A stretch of 8,239 nt of DNA from Bacteroidota bacterium (GCA_012838685.1 DUOU01000047.1:1-8239); one strand, 5' to 3'; shown: positions 1 to 6,199, counted from the stretch's first letter. The notes: generated by a model not told the origin, from the letters alone. Numbers and translations are program-made.

Positions 1-305
1 AAGCTCTTAAAGATTATGAGGTACTCAAGTCGAGTATAACTCAGGATCAGAGCAATGATACTATGGATACATCACCCACTTTCAAGGTTCTTGAAGAGGG
101 GGCTACAACCTTGTCGAAAGAGGAGTCGGGCAGATTGGCGCAACGGCAGTTGAAGTTTATCCATCATCTGCAGGCCGCACTTGTCAGGATAGAGAACAAG
201 ACGTATGGTGTCTGTCGCGAGACCGGTAAACTGATTTCCAAGGAGAGACTTAGGGCGGTTCCCCATGCTACGCTCAGTATGGACGCAAAGATGAGACAGA
301 AATAA
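1..305 (+). CDS. TraR/DksA-family regulator, 5' end outside the window
   Basis: The reading frame is open from the left edge (first full codon at position 3) to the TAA at 303-305, giving 100 residues. The Met codon at 63 is internal, because the residues before it (ALKDYEVLKSSIT...) fit the coiled-coil part of the family. From memory, Bacteroidetes members are about 125 residues, so roughly 25 are missing. DksA-like proteins bind in the RNA polymerase secondary channel and alter transcription initiation, often with ppGpp. The C-terminal part has the family core 'RIENKTYGVCRETGKLI' followed by 'ERLRAVPHAT'. Where classical DksA has four zinc-binding cysteines, only one Cys is seen (CxxT ... 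HxxT), so a normal C4 zinc finger cannot form. A strong terminator follows at once, so this is the last gene of its transcription unit. Family assignment is firm; the exact regulatory role is inferred. Confidence 0.88.
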   Translation, partial: ALKDYEVLKSSITQDQSNDTMDTSPTFKVLEEGATTLSKEESGRLAQRQLKFIHHLQAALVRIENKTYGVCRETGKLISKERLRAVPHATLSMDAKMRQK

Positions 306-333
306 TCGGATGGCTCTTCTCTTTATGATATTG

Positions 334-362
334 GCTGGCCGGGAAACCGGTCAGCTTTTTTT
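334..362 (+). terminator. Intrinsic terminator after the TraR/DksA-like gene
   Basis: A 9-bp stem, GCTGGCCGG (334-342) with CCGGTCAGC (347-355), contains one G-T wobble and closes a GAAA tetraloop. Seven T residues (356-362) follow directly. It lies 28 bp after the stop codon and separates the upstream unit from pdxJ. Confidence 0.92.
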
Positions 363-416
363 ATAGATTAAAGAACAGGAAAAACCAAAAAAACAACGAT
401 AATGGATAATCATGCT

Positions 417-424
417 TAACTTTG
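417..424 (+). promoter_or_regulatory. Probable pdxJ promoter, -7 box TAACTTTG
   Basis: TAACTTTG matches the Bacteroidetes primary-sigma -7 consensus TAnnTTTG at every fixed base. It ends 24 bp before the chosen pdxJ ATG, implying a leader of under 20 nt. No clear TTG-type -33 box is seen about 19 bp upstream, so the call rests on the -7 box and its position. The box overlaps an in-frame TTG at 422, which argues against that codon as the start. Confidence 0.6.
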
Positions 425-448
425 TATCTGTATAAAAAAAAGAAAACA

Positions 449-1165
449 ATGACCAAGCTGAGTGTGAACATCAACAAAATCGCCACCTTGCGTAACGCCA
501 GGGGCGGTAATATACCCAACGTGCTGAATGCTGCCATCAACTGTGAACAGTATGGTGCGGACGGGATTACGGTACATCCCCGACCTGATGGACGTCACAT
601 AAGATACAGCGACGTCTTTGATATCCGTCCCGTTATAAAGACGGAATTCAATATTGAGGGTTATCCTTCTAACAGCTTTATAGATCTCGTGATAGCGGTA
701 AAGCCGGATCAGGTCACGCTGGTGCCGGATGCTCATGATGCGATTACTTCGAATGCGGGGTGGGATACCTTGAAGAATAAAAGTTTCCTGTCGGATGTTG
801 TGGCGGAGTTCAAATCTCATGGCATCCGTACTTCGCTGTTCGTGGATACGGAGATTATTAACATAGAAAATGCCTATTATACCGGAACCGACAGGATAGA
901 GCTCTATACTGAGCCTTATGCTGTAGGGTTTCCCAAGGATGCGGCCGGAACGATAGTGCCTTTTATCAAGGCGGCGGAGGCGGCACGGTCGGCTGGATTG
1001 GGGGTAAATGCCGGGCACGATCTAAACCTGGAAAACCTGGCCTATTTGCGTAAAAATATTCCGTGGCTGGAGGAGGTCTCCATAGGTCATGCGCTTATAA
1101 GTGACGCTATATATCTGGGACTGGAGAATACTATTCAGATGTATAAACGGCAACTGGCTGATTGA
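449..1165 (+). CDS. pdxJ: Pyridoxine 5'-phosphate synthase PdxJ
   Basis: This cytoplasmic enzyme condenses 1-deoxy-D-xylulose 5-phosphate with 3-amino-2-oxopropyl phosphate to make pyridoxine 5'-phosphate, the ring-forming step of DXP-dependent vitamin B6 synthesis. The 238 residues match the usual TIM-barrel length (E. coli about 243). Visible landmarks are the N-terminal strand 'LSVNINKIATLRNARG' (4-19), the phosphate and active-site motif 'GADGITVHPRPDGRHI' (36-51, His43 and His50), the putative catalytic Glu70 in 'FNIEGYP', 'LVPDAHDAIT' (91-100), His190 in 'VNAGHDLN' and 'SIGHALISDAI' (211-221). The ATG at 449 is chosen over an in-frame TTG at 422 because it matches the family N-terminus and the TTG lies in the promoter box. 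The gene appears monocistronic: a terminator lies upstream and ispG converges downstream. No key residue looks lost. Confidence 0.95.
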   Translation: MTKLSVNINKIATLRNARGGNIPNVLNAAINCEQYGADGITVHPRPDGRHIRYSDVFDIRPVIKTEFNIEGYPSNSFIDLVIAVKPDQVTLVPDAHDAITSNAGWDTLKNKSFLSDVVAEFKSHGIRTSLFVDTEIINIENAYYTGTDRIELYTEPYAVGFPKDAAGTIVPFIKAAEAARSAGLGVNAGHDLNLENLAYLRKNIPWLEEVSIGHALISDAIYLGLENTIQMYKRQLAD

Positions 1166-1176
1166 TTTAAATCAAT
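1161..1176. repeat. 16-bp perfect palindrome over the pdxJ stop codon
   Basis: ATTGATTTAAATCAAT is its own reverse complement and contains the TGA stop (1163-1165). It could extrude as a short AT-rich hairpin or act as a protein site. It has no T tract, so it is not a convincing intrinsic terminator. Function unknown. Confidence 0.6.
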
Positions 1177-1186
1177 TTGTTTATTT

Positions 1187-1398
1187 GTAAATACTACACC
1201 AGTTCGAGTCTGACGATTCTCGCGCCTCGAAGGCCTCTCACCGGTGTAGTATTTACTTCGGTAGTTTAAATTCGAGTCTGACGATTCTCGCGCCTCGAAG
1301 GCCTCTCACCGGTGTAGTATTTACTTCGGTAGTTTAAATTCGAGTCTGACGATCCTCGCGCCTCGAAGGCCTCTCATCGGCGCGGTATTTACTTGGGC
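1187..1398. repeat. Tandem array of a 68-bp unit with inverted-repeat arms
   Basis: Copies 1 (1203-1270) and 2 (1271-1338) are identical over all 68 bp. Copy 3 (1339-1398) matches the first 60 positions with 7 differences, then diverges. Each unit starts TTCGAGTCTGACGATTCTCG and carries TTCGAG with CTCGAA 17 bp later, the palindrome CACCGGTG (lost in copy 3), and GGTGTAGTATTTAC. Just before copy 1, GTAAATACTACACC (1187-1200) is the exact reverse complement of that last segment (1243-1256 and 1311-1324). It also matches the degenerate right end (1379-1392) at 10 of 14 positions. The unit therefore folds into nested hairpins on either strand. There is no spacer variation, so this is not CRISPR, and I see no coding frame. 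It sits between convergent genes and could end transcription from both sides or be a small non-autonomous element. These roles are inferred. Confidence 0.9.
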
Positions 1399-1448
1399 TG
1401 ATGAATTAAGTACCATTCACAGTCTGGCGAATATCCGGTAAAGATTAT

Positions 1449-3179
1449 TTATTTTATGCCATTCGCAGTATTTCTGTCTTCTTCAATTATCTCCAAAAGC
1501 CGATCTATCGCCTCCTCTTCGGGAATGTTTTTGAGTACCGGAACGGAGCCTTTATATATGTTTATCTTTCCCTCTCCGGCTCCTACATATCCGTAATCGG
1601 ATCCGGCCATTTCACCGGGACCGTTGACAACGCATCCCATGATGGCTATTTTCAATCCGGTAAGCTGTTTTGTCGCGTCTTTAACCTTTTTTACGGCCGC
1701 TTGAAGGTCGTACCTGGTCCGACCGCAGGTGGGACACGATATATACCTGTTTCCGGTAATCCTCGCCTCGGATGCCCGCAATATGGCGAACGATATCTCT
1801 TTGAAAGTTTCGGGGGTTATCGGTTCTTTGTCTGGGTTTTTCCTGGGGGATTTTTCATCTATAGGCTTTTCTTCAACACATACCCTTTTATCTGTTATAC
1901 AGATTCCCGCCGCTCTTCTCGCCAAAAAAAATCGGCTTGTCGCTACCGCCGCCTCTATGGCCACTTTTGTTCGGTCTGTTTTACCGGTGACGTAACAGAT
2001 TGTCGTTTTTTCCGGAAATATGGCGGCATCCGCTCCCAATGCCATTTTATCGTCCGTTTTCGTTGCACTCTCCATTCCGTCTTTTTCGCGAATCGATCTT
2101 TTATCGGTTGCGCCCGGACTTTCTGTTTCGCCCTCTTCGCATTTTATATATTTTTGGATCGTGGAGGGCCTATCTCCGACCATGGCGATGGTTCCGTTGT
2201 ACTTATTTCCGGTCTCGTCCCAAAAGAGATCTTCCCTGAACGCAATGACCTCTGGTCGATAGGACTCTTCGCCATACTTCGCGGAGAGTCGTTCAACTCC
2301 TTTCAAAACTCTTCCGGTGGGGCTGCCCATACAGTTCAATATCTCCCTGGCGACGGGAATTTCCTCTTCTGGCGGCTCGGACAACGAAACCCTGATGGTG
2401 TCGCCTATACCCTCTGCCAACAGGGTGCCGATGCCGACGGCTGAACGGATGCGCCCATCTTCTCCTTCTCCCGCTTCGGTGACTCCCAAATGGAGGGGAT
2501 AGCCGTAACCATTGGCGGTCATGGCGTCCACAAGCATGCGGGTAGCGTCGACCATAACAGCGGTGTCGGAAGATTTCATGGAGAGGACAAGATTATTGAA
2601 ATTCTCCGCCCGGAAAATCTTTATGAATTCCATTGCGGAGGCGGTCATGCCCGCGGGTGTGTTGCCGTAGCGGCTCATGATACGGTCGGATAGCGACCCG
2701 TGATTGATTCCCACACGGATTACGGTATTGTTGCGGCGACAGACTTCTATCAGCGGCAAAAGGCGATGGTGAATTCTTTCCAGCTCTTCGGCGTACTCCT
2801 TTTCGGTAAGATCTACATTAATGAATTGTGCCCGCTTGTCGGCATAATTCCCGGGGTTTATTCTGACCTTTTCAACGAATGTCGCCGCTTTTTCGGCCGC
2901 ATCGGGATTAAAATGGATATCGGCCACCAAGGGCGCTCCATATCCGGCTTTTACAAGTTTTTCCTTGATATTGGCGAGATTCTCGGCTTCACGGATACCT
3001 TGCGCGGTCAACCTTACCAATTCGCCTCCGGCCTCTATTATCCTCATACACTGGGCAACCGAAGCATTGGTATCAAGTGTGTCGGTGTTGGTCATAGATT
3101 GTATCCTTACCGGCCACTCTCCTCCAAGGGGCAGATTGCCCACCATCACGGGAACAGATATATATTTTTTATTGCCCAT
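1449..3179 (-). CDS. ispG: 4-hydroxy-3-methylbut-2-en-1-yl diphosphate synthase IspG (long, insert-containing form)
   Basis: IspG reduces 2-C-methyl-D-erythritol 2,4-cyclodiphosphate to HMBPP, the penultimate step of the MEP isoprenoid pathway, using a [4Fe-4S] cluster in the cytoplasm. The TIM barrel covers about residues 1-281, with 'RIQSMTNTDTLDT' (25-37), 'VADIHFNPDAA' (85-95), 'KVRINPGN' (104-111), 'RVGINHGSLSDR' (155-166) and 'LGVTEAG' (231-237). The C-terminal cluster domain has 'SCPTCGRTR' (Cys482, Cys485) and 'MGCVVNGPGE' (Cys516, Glu523), so all cluster ligands are present. Between these lies an insert of about 185 residues (roughly 285-470), absent from the 372-residue E. coli enzyme but known in Bacteroidetes, Chlamydia and plants. 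It contains two very hydrophilic stretches (about 347-385 and 435-456). The ATG at 3179 fits the family start; an in-frame stop lies 36 bp upstream. It starts 47 bp after cysS and is probably cotranscribed with it. Confidence 0.95.
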   Translation of the reverse strand: MGNKKYISVPVMVGNLPLGGEWPVRIQSMTNTDTLDTNASVAQCMRIIEAGGELVRLTAQGIREAENLANIKEKLVKAGYGAPLVADIHFNPDAAEKAATFVEKVRINPGNYADKRAQFINVDLTEKEYAEELERIHHRLLPLIEVCRRNNTVIRVGINHGSLSDRIMSRYGNTPAGMTASAMEFIKIFRAENFNNLVLSMKSSDTAVMVDATRMLVDAMTANGYGYPLHLGVTEAGEGEDGRIRSAVGIGTLLAEGIGDTIRVSLSEPPEEEIPVAREILNCMGSPTGRVLKGVERLSAKYGEESYRPEVIAFREDLFWDETGNKYNGTIAMVGDRPSTIQKYIKCEEGETESPGATDKRSIREKDGMESATKTDDKMALGADAAIFPEKTTICYVTGKTDRTKVAIEAAVATSRFFLARRAAGICITDKRVCVEEKPIDEKSPRKNPDKEPITPETFKEISFAILRASEARITGNRYISCPTCGRTRYDLQAAVKKVKDATKQLTGLKIAIMGCVVNGPGEMAGSDYGYVGAGEGKINIYKGSVPVLKNIPEEEAIDRLLEIIEEDRNTANGIK

Positions 3180-3226
3180 AATGAATGTGATTGGAGGTTT
3201 TGAAGCGCGACTTTTCTATTGGTCGG

Positions 3227-4699
3227 TTATAGGCCGACCTCCCAGACGGTTCCCTCTTTGGTATCTTTGAGCGTTACGCCGACCTTCTCTAGTTTATCCC
3301 GGATCTTATCCGAAACCGCCCACTCTTTTCTCTCCTTTGCATCCTGACGAAGTCCGATAATTATTTCCATAAGCCTGGAGGTCAGCTCTTCTCCTATTTC
3401 CTGGGAAGACTCTTTTTGAAGTCCCATGATTCCGAAGACAAAGTCGTTGAACAGTGTTCTTAATTCATTGATGTCGGCCTCCGTAACCGTTTCGCATCCA
3501 TCGGCGACCGAGTTGATACATCTGACACCCTCAAAAAGATGTGACAGTAAAACAGGTGTGTTAAGGTCGTCGTCCATAGCCTCATAACATTTTTTCTTCA
3601 GCGCTTTTATGTCGATTGAGGATTTGCTGGACGGCTTGAGCTTGTCGATTGTCTCCACGGCTTTCATCAGCTTTTGCGCCCCTTTTTCAGCGGCTTGCAG
3701 CGCTTCGTTGGAAAAATCCATAGTGCTGCGATAGTGCGCCTGAAGTATGAAGAAACGGATGGTCATCGGATTGTAGGGCTGCTCCAACAGTTCATGTTCA
3801 CCACTGAAAAGCTGGTCGAGTGTTATGAAGTTTCCGAGCGATCGGGCCATCTTTTGTCCGTTTATGGTGATCATATTGTTGTGCATCCAGTAGCGAACGG
3901 ACTCTTTGCCCAGTGCGGCGGTCGACTGGGCTATCTCGCACTCGTGATGGGGAAATTTCAGGTCCATGCCTCCTCCGTGAATGTCGAACACTTCGCCCAA
4001 ATATTTTATGCTCATTGCCGAACATTCGAGGTGCCAGCCCGGGAAACCTTCGCTCCATGGCGAGGGCCATTTCATGAGATGTTCAGGTGACGCTTTCTTC
4101 CATAGGGCAAAGTCGCATGAGTTCTTTTTTTCCTCTTGTCCCTCCAGTGTCCTTGTGCAGGCGATCAACTCCTCCAAAACCCTTCCCGAGAGTTTTCCGT
4201 AGTCATATTTCTTGTTGTATTTATTCACGTCGAAGTAAACCGATCCGTTCACCTCGTAACCGTAACCCTGGTCAATGATTTTTTTGATAAGTTCCTGCTG
4301 TTCGATTATATGTCCCGATGCCCTCGGCTCAATAGAGGGAGGCAGCGTATTGAGCTGATCCATGTTCCTATGAAAAGTGGCCATATATTTTTGTACCACC
4401 TCCATAGGTTCAAGGTTTTCCAGTTTCGCCTTTTTCTGGATCTTATCATCCCCCTCATCCGCATCGTTCTCAAGGTGTCCCACATCGGTTATATTTCTTA
4501 CATAACGGACCTTGTAGCCCAAATGGGTAAGATATCTGAAGAGAAGGTCGAATGTTATGGCGGGGCGGGCATGGCCCAGGTGGGCATCGCTGTAAACTGT
4601 CGGCCCGCATACATATAATCCCACGAATGGGGGGTTTAGAGGCTCAAAAGGGACCTTCTCGCGAACCAGACTGTTGTATATTTGAAGGTTGTGATTCAT
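3227..4699 (-). CDS. cysS: Cysteinyl-tRNA synthetase CysS
   Basis: This class I synthetase charges tRNA-Cys in the cytoplasm. The 490 residues are slightly longer than the E. coli enzyme (461). Visible features (Met at 4699 = 1) are the zinc ligand Cys31 in 'YVCGPTVY', the HIGH-type motif HLGH (40-43), 'RYVRNITDVGHLENDADEG' (65-83), the second zinc Cys226 in 'GWHLECSAM', and 'HGGGMDLKFPHHECEIAQ' with probable zinc ligands His251 and Glu255. The KMSKS loop reads KMARS (283-287), an unusual form. The C-terminal helical anticodon-binding region follows, ending in 'EGTVWEVGL'. An in-frame TTG lies 21 bp upstream at 4720, but it falls in the promoter box. The ATG at 4699 gives 'MNHNLQIYNSL', as expected for the family. 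It is the first gene of a probable cysS-ispG operon. Confidence 0.95.
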   Translation of the reverse strand: MNHNLQIYNSLVREKVPFEPLNPPFVGLYVCGPTVYSDAHLGHARPAITFDLLFRYLTHLGYKVRYVRNITDVGHLENDADEGDDKIQKKAKLENLEPMEVVQKYMATFHRNMDQLNTLPPSIEPRASGHIIEQQELIKKIIDQGYGYEVNGSVYFDVNKYNKKYDYGKLSGRVLEELIACTRTLEGQEEKKNSCDFALWKKASPEHLMKWPSPWSEGFPGWHLECSAMSIKYLGEVFDIHGGGMDLKFPHHECEIAQSTAALGKESVRYWMHNNMITINGQKMARSLGNFITLDQLFSGEHELLEQPYNPMTIRFFILQAHYRSTMDFSNEALQAAEKGAQKLMKAVETIDKLKPSSKSSIDIKALKKKCYEAMDDDLNTPVLLSHLFEGVRCINSVADGCETVTEADINELRTLFNDFVFGIMGLQKESSQEIGEELTSRLMEIIIGLRQDAKERKEWAVSDKIRDKLEKVGVTLKDTKEGTVWEVGL

Positions 4700-4717
4700 A
4701 TCAGAACAATTATCGCG

Positions 4718-4725
4718 CAAAAATA
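4718..4725 (-). promoter_or_regulatory. Probable cysS promoter, -7 box TATTTTTG
   Basis: Read on the minus strand, TATTTTTG fits TAnnTTTG exactly and ends 18 bp before the cysS ATG, giving a leader of roughly 12 nt. No convincing TTG-type -33 box is seen. The surrounding sequence is AT-rich, so a chance match is possible, but the position is right for driving cysS-ispG. Confidence 0.5.
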
Positions 4726-5031
4726 ACCCAAATATTTGTTCTTTGAAAGGTCTGGTATGTCTTAGATCCCCTTCATGTCAATGAAATGACAATTAATAGA
4801 AAATTAAGTGCCTATTTAATGTTTCTATCATAAAGAAAATTCTATACTAAGGTAAAAAAAGGGCATTAAAAATTAGAATTTAAGAAAAATTAGGCAAATT
4901 TGTTTTGTTGTGTTGGGTCGTGTTTGTGCTATCACATAATAAAACAATTTATACAAAGACATTGATAGTAAAATAACTTAACTTTTATTATGGAAGTTAT
5001 ACAATAAAAAAATATTTAAACCAATAATGTT
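4726..5031. other. AT-rich divergent intergenic region
   Basis: This 306-bp stretch between cysS and the lipoprotein gene is strongly AT-rich and has no supported gene on either strand. It contains a weak inverted repeat, TGTCA-N6-TGACA (4776-4791). A near match to the Bacteroidetes -7 box, TAACTTTT (4979-4986), lies 45 bp before the lipoprotein start and might be its promoter, but it lacks the final G and a properly spaced -33 box. No terminator, RNA gene or repeat of note is visible. Confidence 0.5.
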
Positions 5032-5613
5032 ATGAAACAGACATATTATGCGAACAAACTGCTGCCAATATTGTTCACGTTTATCGTTATGGCATTTATG
5101 GGGTGCGAATATGACACAGGTTGGGATATATCGCCCGATTCGGAACTCCCGTATATCTCAAATACAATTCACGGAATCCAGTACGAGTATTATTTGCTGA
5201 ACGAAAAAGGGGAGAAAAGCGTGGTGTTTTACGAGGGAGAAAATATACGTTTCAATATCAGGATCACGAACAGAAACAAGGATTCCGGACAGATTCTTGA
5301 AGATTATGAAATATATGACAACGACTCTGGGATTTTCAATGTTTATTCTTCCGAAGGGGAACTTATTGGTAAACCCAATAGAGTAGTAGAACTTGCCCTT
5401 AAGATGCCTTGGTTTTTTCCTGGCAACTCCTATGGCAGGGAGGAGATCTGGCCCGATTCTTTTGATGCTCCCGTTGGTGATTTGCCTCCGGGTGATTATT
5501 ATACCATGTTTACCAAAGCTTTTGATTTTACCGGTCATCCTAGTCGTGCGGAAACTGACAGATCATACAATACTGACAACATTACGTTCCGTATCAATTT
5601 CAGGGTTAGATAA
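5032..5613 (+). CDS. Hypothetical secreted lipoprotein
   Basis: I do not recognise the specific family. The 193-residue product has a lipoprotein signal peptide: basic N-terminus with Lys2 and Lys9, a hydrophobic segment at about 10-24, and a lipobox ending FMGC with Cys25 as the probable lipidation site. The mature part is hydrophilic, rich in Asp, Glu, Asn and Tyr, with alternating strand-like segments such as 'EGENIRFNIRITN' (68-80) and 'DLPPGDYYTMF' (150-160). The last pattern recalls immunoglobulin-like beta-sandwiches, in which a proline-glycine turn precedes a final strand pair; a BsuPI-like fold is one guess. It is likely anchored to the outer membrane. The start is the first ATG after an AT-rich leader without a Shine-Dalgarno sequence. 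It seems to stand alone. The 180 bp after it, up to the hip promoter, show no gene and no convincing terminator. Confidence 0.75.
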   Translation: MKQTYYANKLLPILFTFIVMAFMGCEYDTGWDISPDSELPYISNTIHGIQYEYYLLNEKGEKSVVFYEGENIRFNIRITNRNKDSGQILEDYEIYDNDSGIFNVYSSEGELIGKPNRVVELALKMPWFFPGNSYGREEIWPDSFDAPVGDLPPGDYYTMFTKAFDFTGHPSRAETDRSYNTDNITFRINFRVR

Positions 5614-5793
5614 TTATCAACACAATTCCTGTTTTTATATAGATTGGGGTTCCAGGCAACAGAACCACATTTTGATGGTATCCTTGATATTTAAGATATC
5701 CTATGCCGTAATGTGAAGTTTTATTTGGCCGGTTTAACACGATCCAAGTTCAGCCAGAGTTTATTAAATAGTTTTTTATATGCAATAATTTAT

Positions 5794-5818
5794 TATATTT
5801 GTACGAAATATAGTACAA
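5794..5818 (+). promoter_or_regulatory. hipBA promoter with overlapping HipB-type operator
   Basis: TATATTTG (5794-5801) matches the Bacteroidetes -7 consensus TAnnTTTG exactly. Overlapping it is a perfect 6-bp inverted repeat, TTGTAC (5799-5804) and GTACAA (5813-5818), separated by 8 bp, which would cover the expected transcription start. The E. coli HipB operator is TATCC-N8-GGATA, with the same 8-bp gap but different bases. A dimeric helix-turn-helix antitoxin bound here would block the promoter, giving the usual toxin-antitoxin autoregulation. A second AT-rich inverted repeat, AATAAT-ATA-ATTATT (5817-5831), abuts it. HipB as the binder is inferred from position. Confidence 0.65.
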
Positions 5819-5839
5819 TAATATAATTATTGGCAGATA

Positions 5840-6196
5840 ATGACTAATAAATCATTCATAAATTGGCCCTCAATGAGCGATAAAGCGTTGATGGCCCAAA
5901 TCGGGGCGTTTATCAGGCATCACCGTATGGGGCAAAACAGTACACAGGAAGAGTTGGCCTCGGCAGCGGGGATTAGTCGTTCTACCCTGAGTCTTCTTGA
6001 GCGGGGCGAGACGGTTACCGTTATGACTCTGATACAGGTATTGCGGGTCTTGGATAGGTTGGATGTTATGGATGTTTTTGAGTTTAACGAAACACCAAGT
6101 CCATTGGCGTTGGCCCGGTTACAGAAGGAAAAACGACATCGGGCAAGAAAAAAGCCAACAAAAAAACGGGATGGCGAAAACGAAACAGACTGGTAA
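5840..6196 (+). CDS. hipB: HipB-like antitoxin, Xre-family DNA-binding protein
   Basis: The 118-residue protein carries one Xre/Cro-type helix-turn-helix at about residues 21-72, with 'TQEELASAAGISRSTLSLLERG' spanning the two key helices (35-56). It should bind DNA as a dimer, neutralise the HipA kinase and repress its own operon with HipA. It is longer than E. coli HipB (88 residues): about 15 extra residues at the N-terminus and a very basic tail (94-110, many Lys and Arg) ending in acidic residues and a C-terminal Trp118. E. coli HipB also ends in Trp. The ATG at 5840 lies 39 bp after the -7 box. The hipA start is 3 bp after its stop, so translation is probably coupled. The antitoxin role rests on the helix-turn-helix and on hipA next door. 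Confidence 0.9.
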   Translation: MTNKSFINWPSMSDKALMAQIGAFIRHHRMGQNSTQEELASAAGISRSTLSLLERGETVTVMTLIQVLRVLDRLDVMDVFEFNETPSPLALARLQKEKRHRARKKPTKKRDGENETDW

Positions 6197-6199
6197 GAA

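Noticed and set aside
422..448. Upstream TTG start for pdxJ
   Set aside because: It overlaps the -7 box and adds a Lys-rich extension not expected in the family; the ATG at 449 fits better.
416..1018. Open frame of 200 codons antisense to pdxJ
   Set aside because: It overlaps conserved pdxJ motifs on the opposite strand, and its translation has no recognisable feature.
1203..1398. CRISPR array
   Set aside because: The whole 68-bp unit is repeated with no variable spacers, only three copies exist, and no cas gene is nearby.
1701..2444. Long open frame (247 codons) antisense to ispG
   Set aside because: It lies wholly inside a well-supported ispG, and its Arg/Phe/Cys-rich translation resembles no protein. 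It is a shadow of codon bias, as are the other antisense frames in ispG and cysS.
4700..4720. Upstream TTG start for cysS
   Set aside because: It lies within the probable -7 box, and the extra seven residues precede the normal family N-terminus.
4776..4791. TGTCA-N6-TGACA inverted repeat upstream of cysS
   Set aside because: Five-base arms in AT-rich sequence are expected by chance, and it does not overlap a convincing promoter.
5648..5666. Possible terminator after the lipoprotein gene (GGTTC-N9-GAACC)
   Set aside because: A 5-bp stem with a 9-nt loop and only four T residues after a short gap is too weak to call.
5681..5701. GATAT-TTAAG-ATATC short inverted repeat
   Set aside because: Five-bp AT-rich arms more than 90 bp upstream of the hip promoter are not distinguishable from chance.
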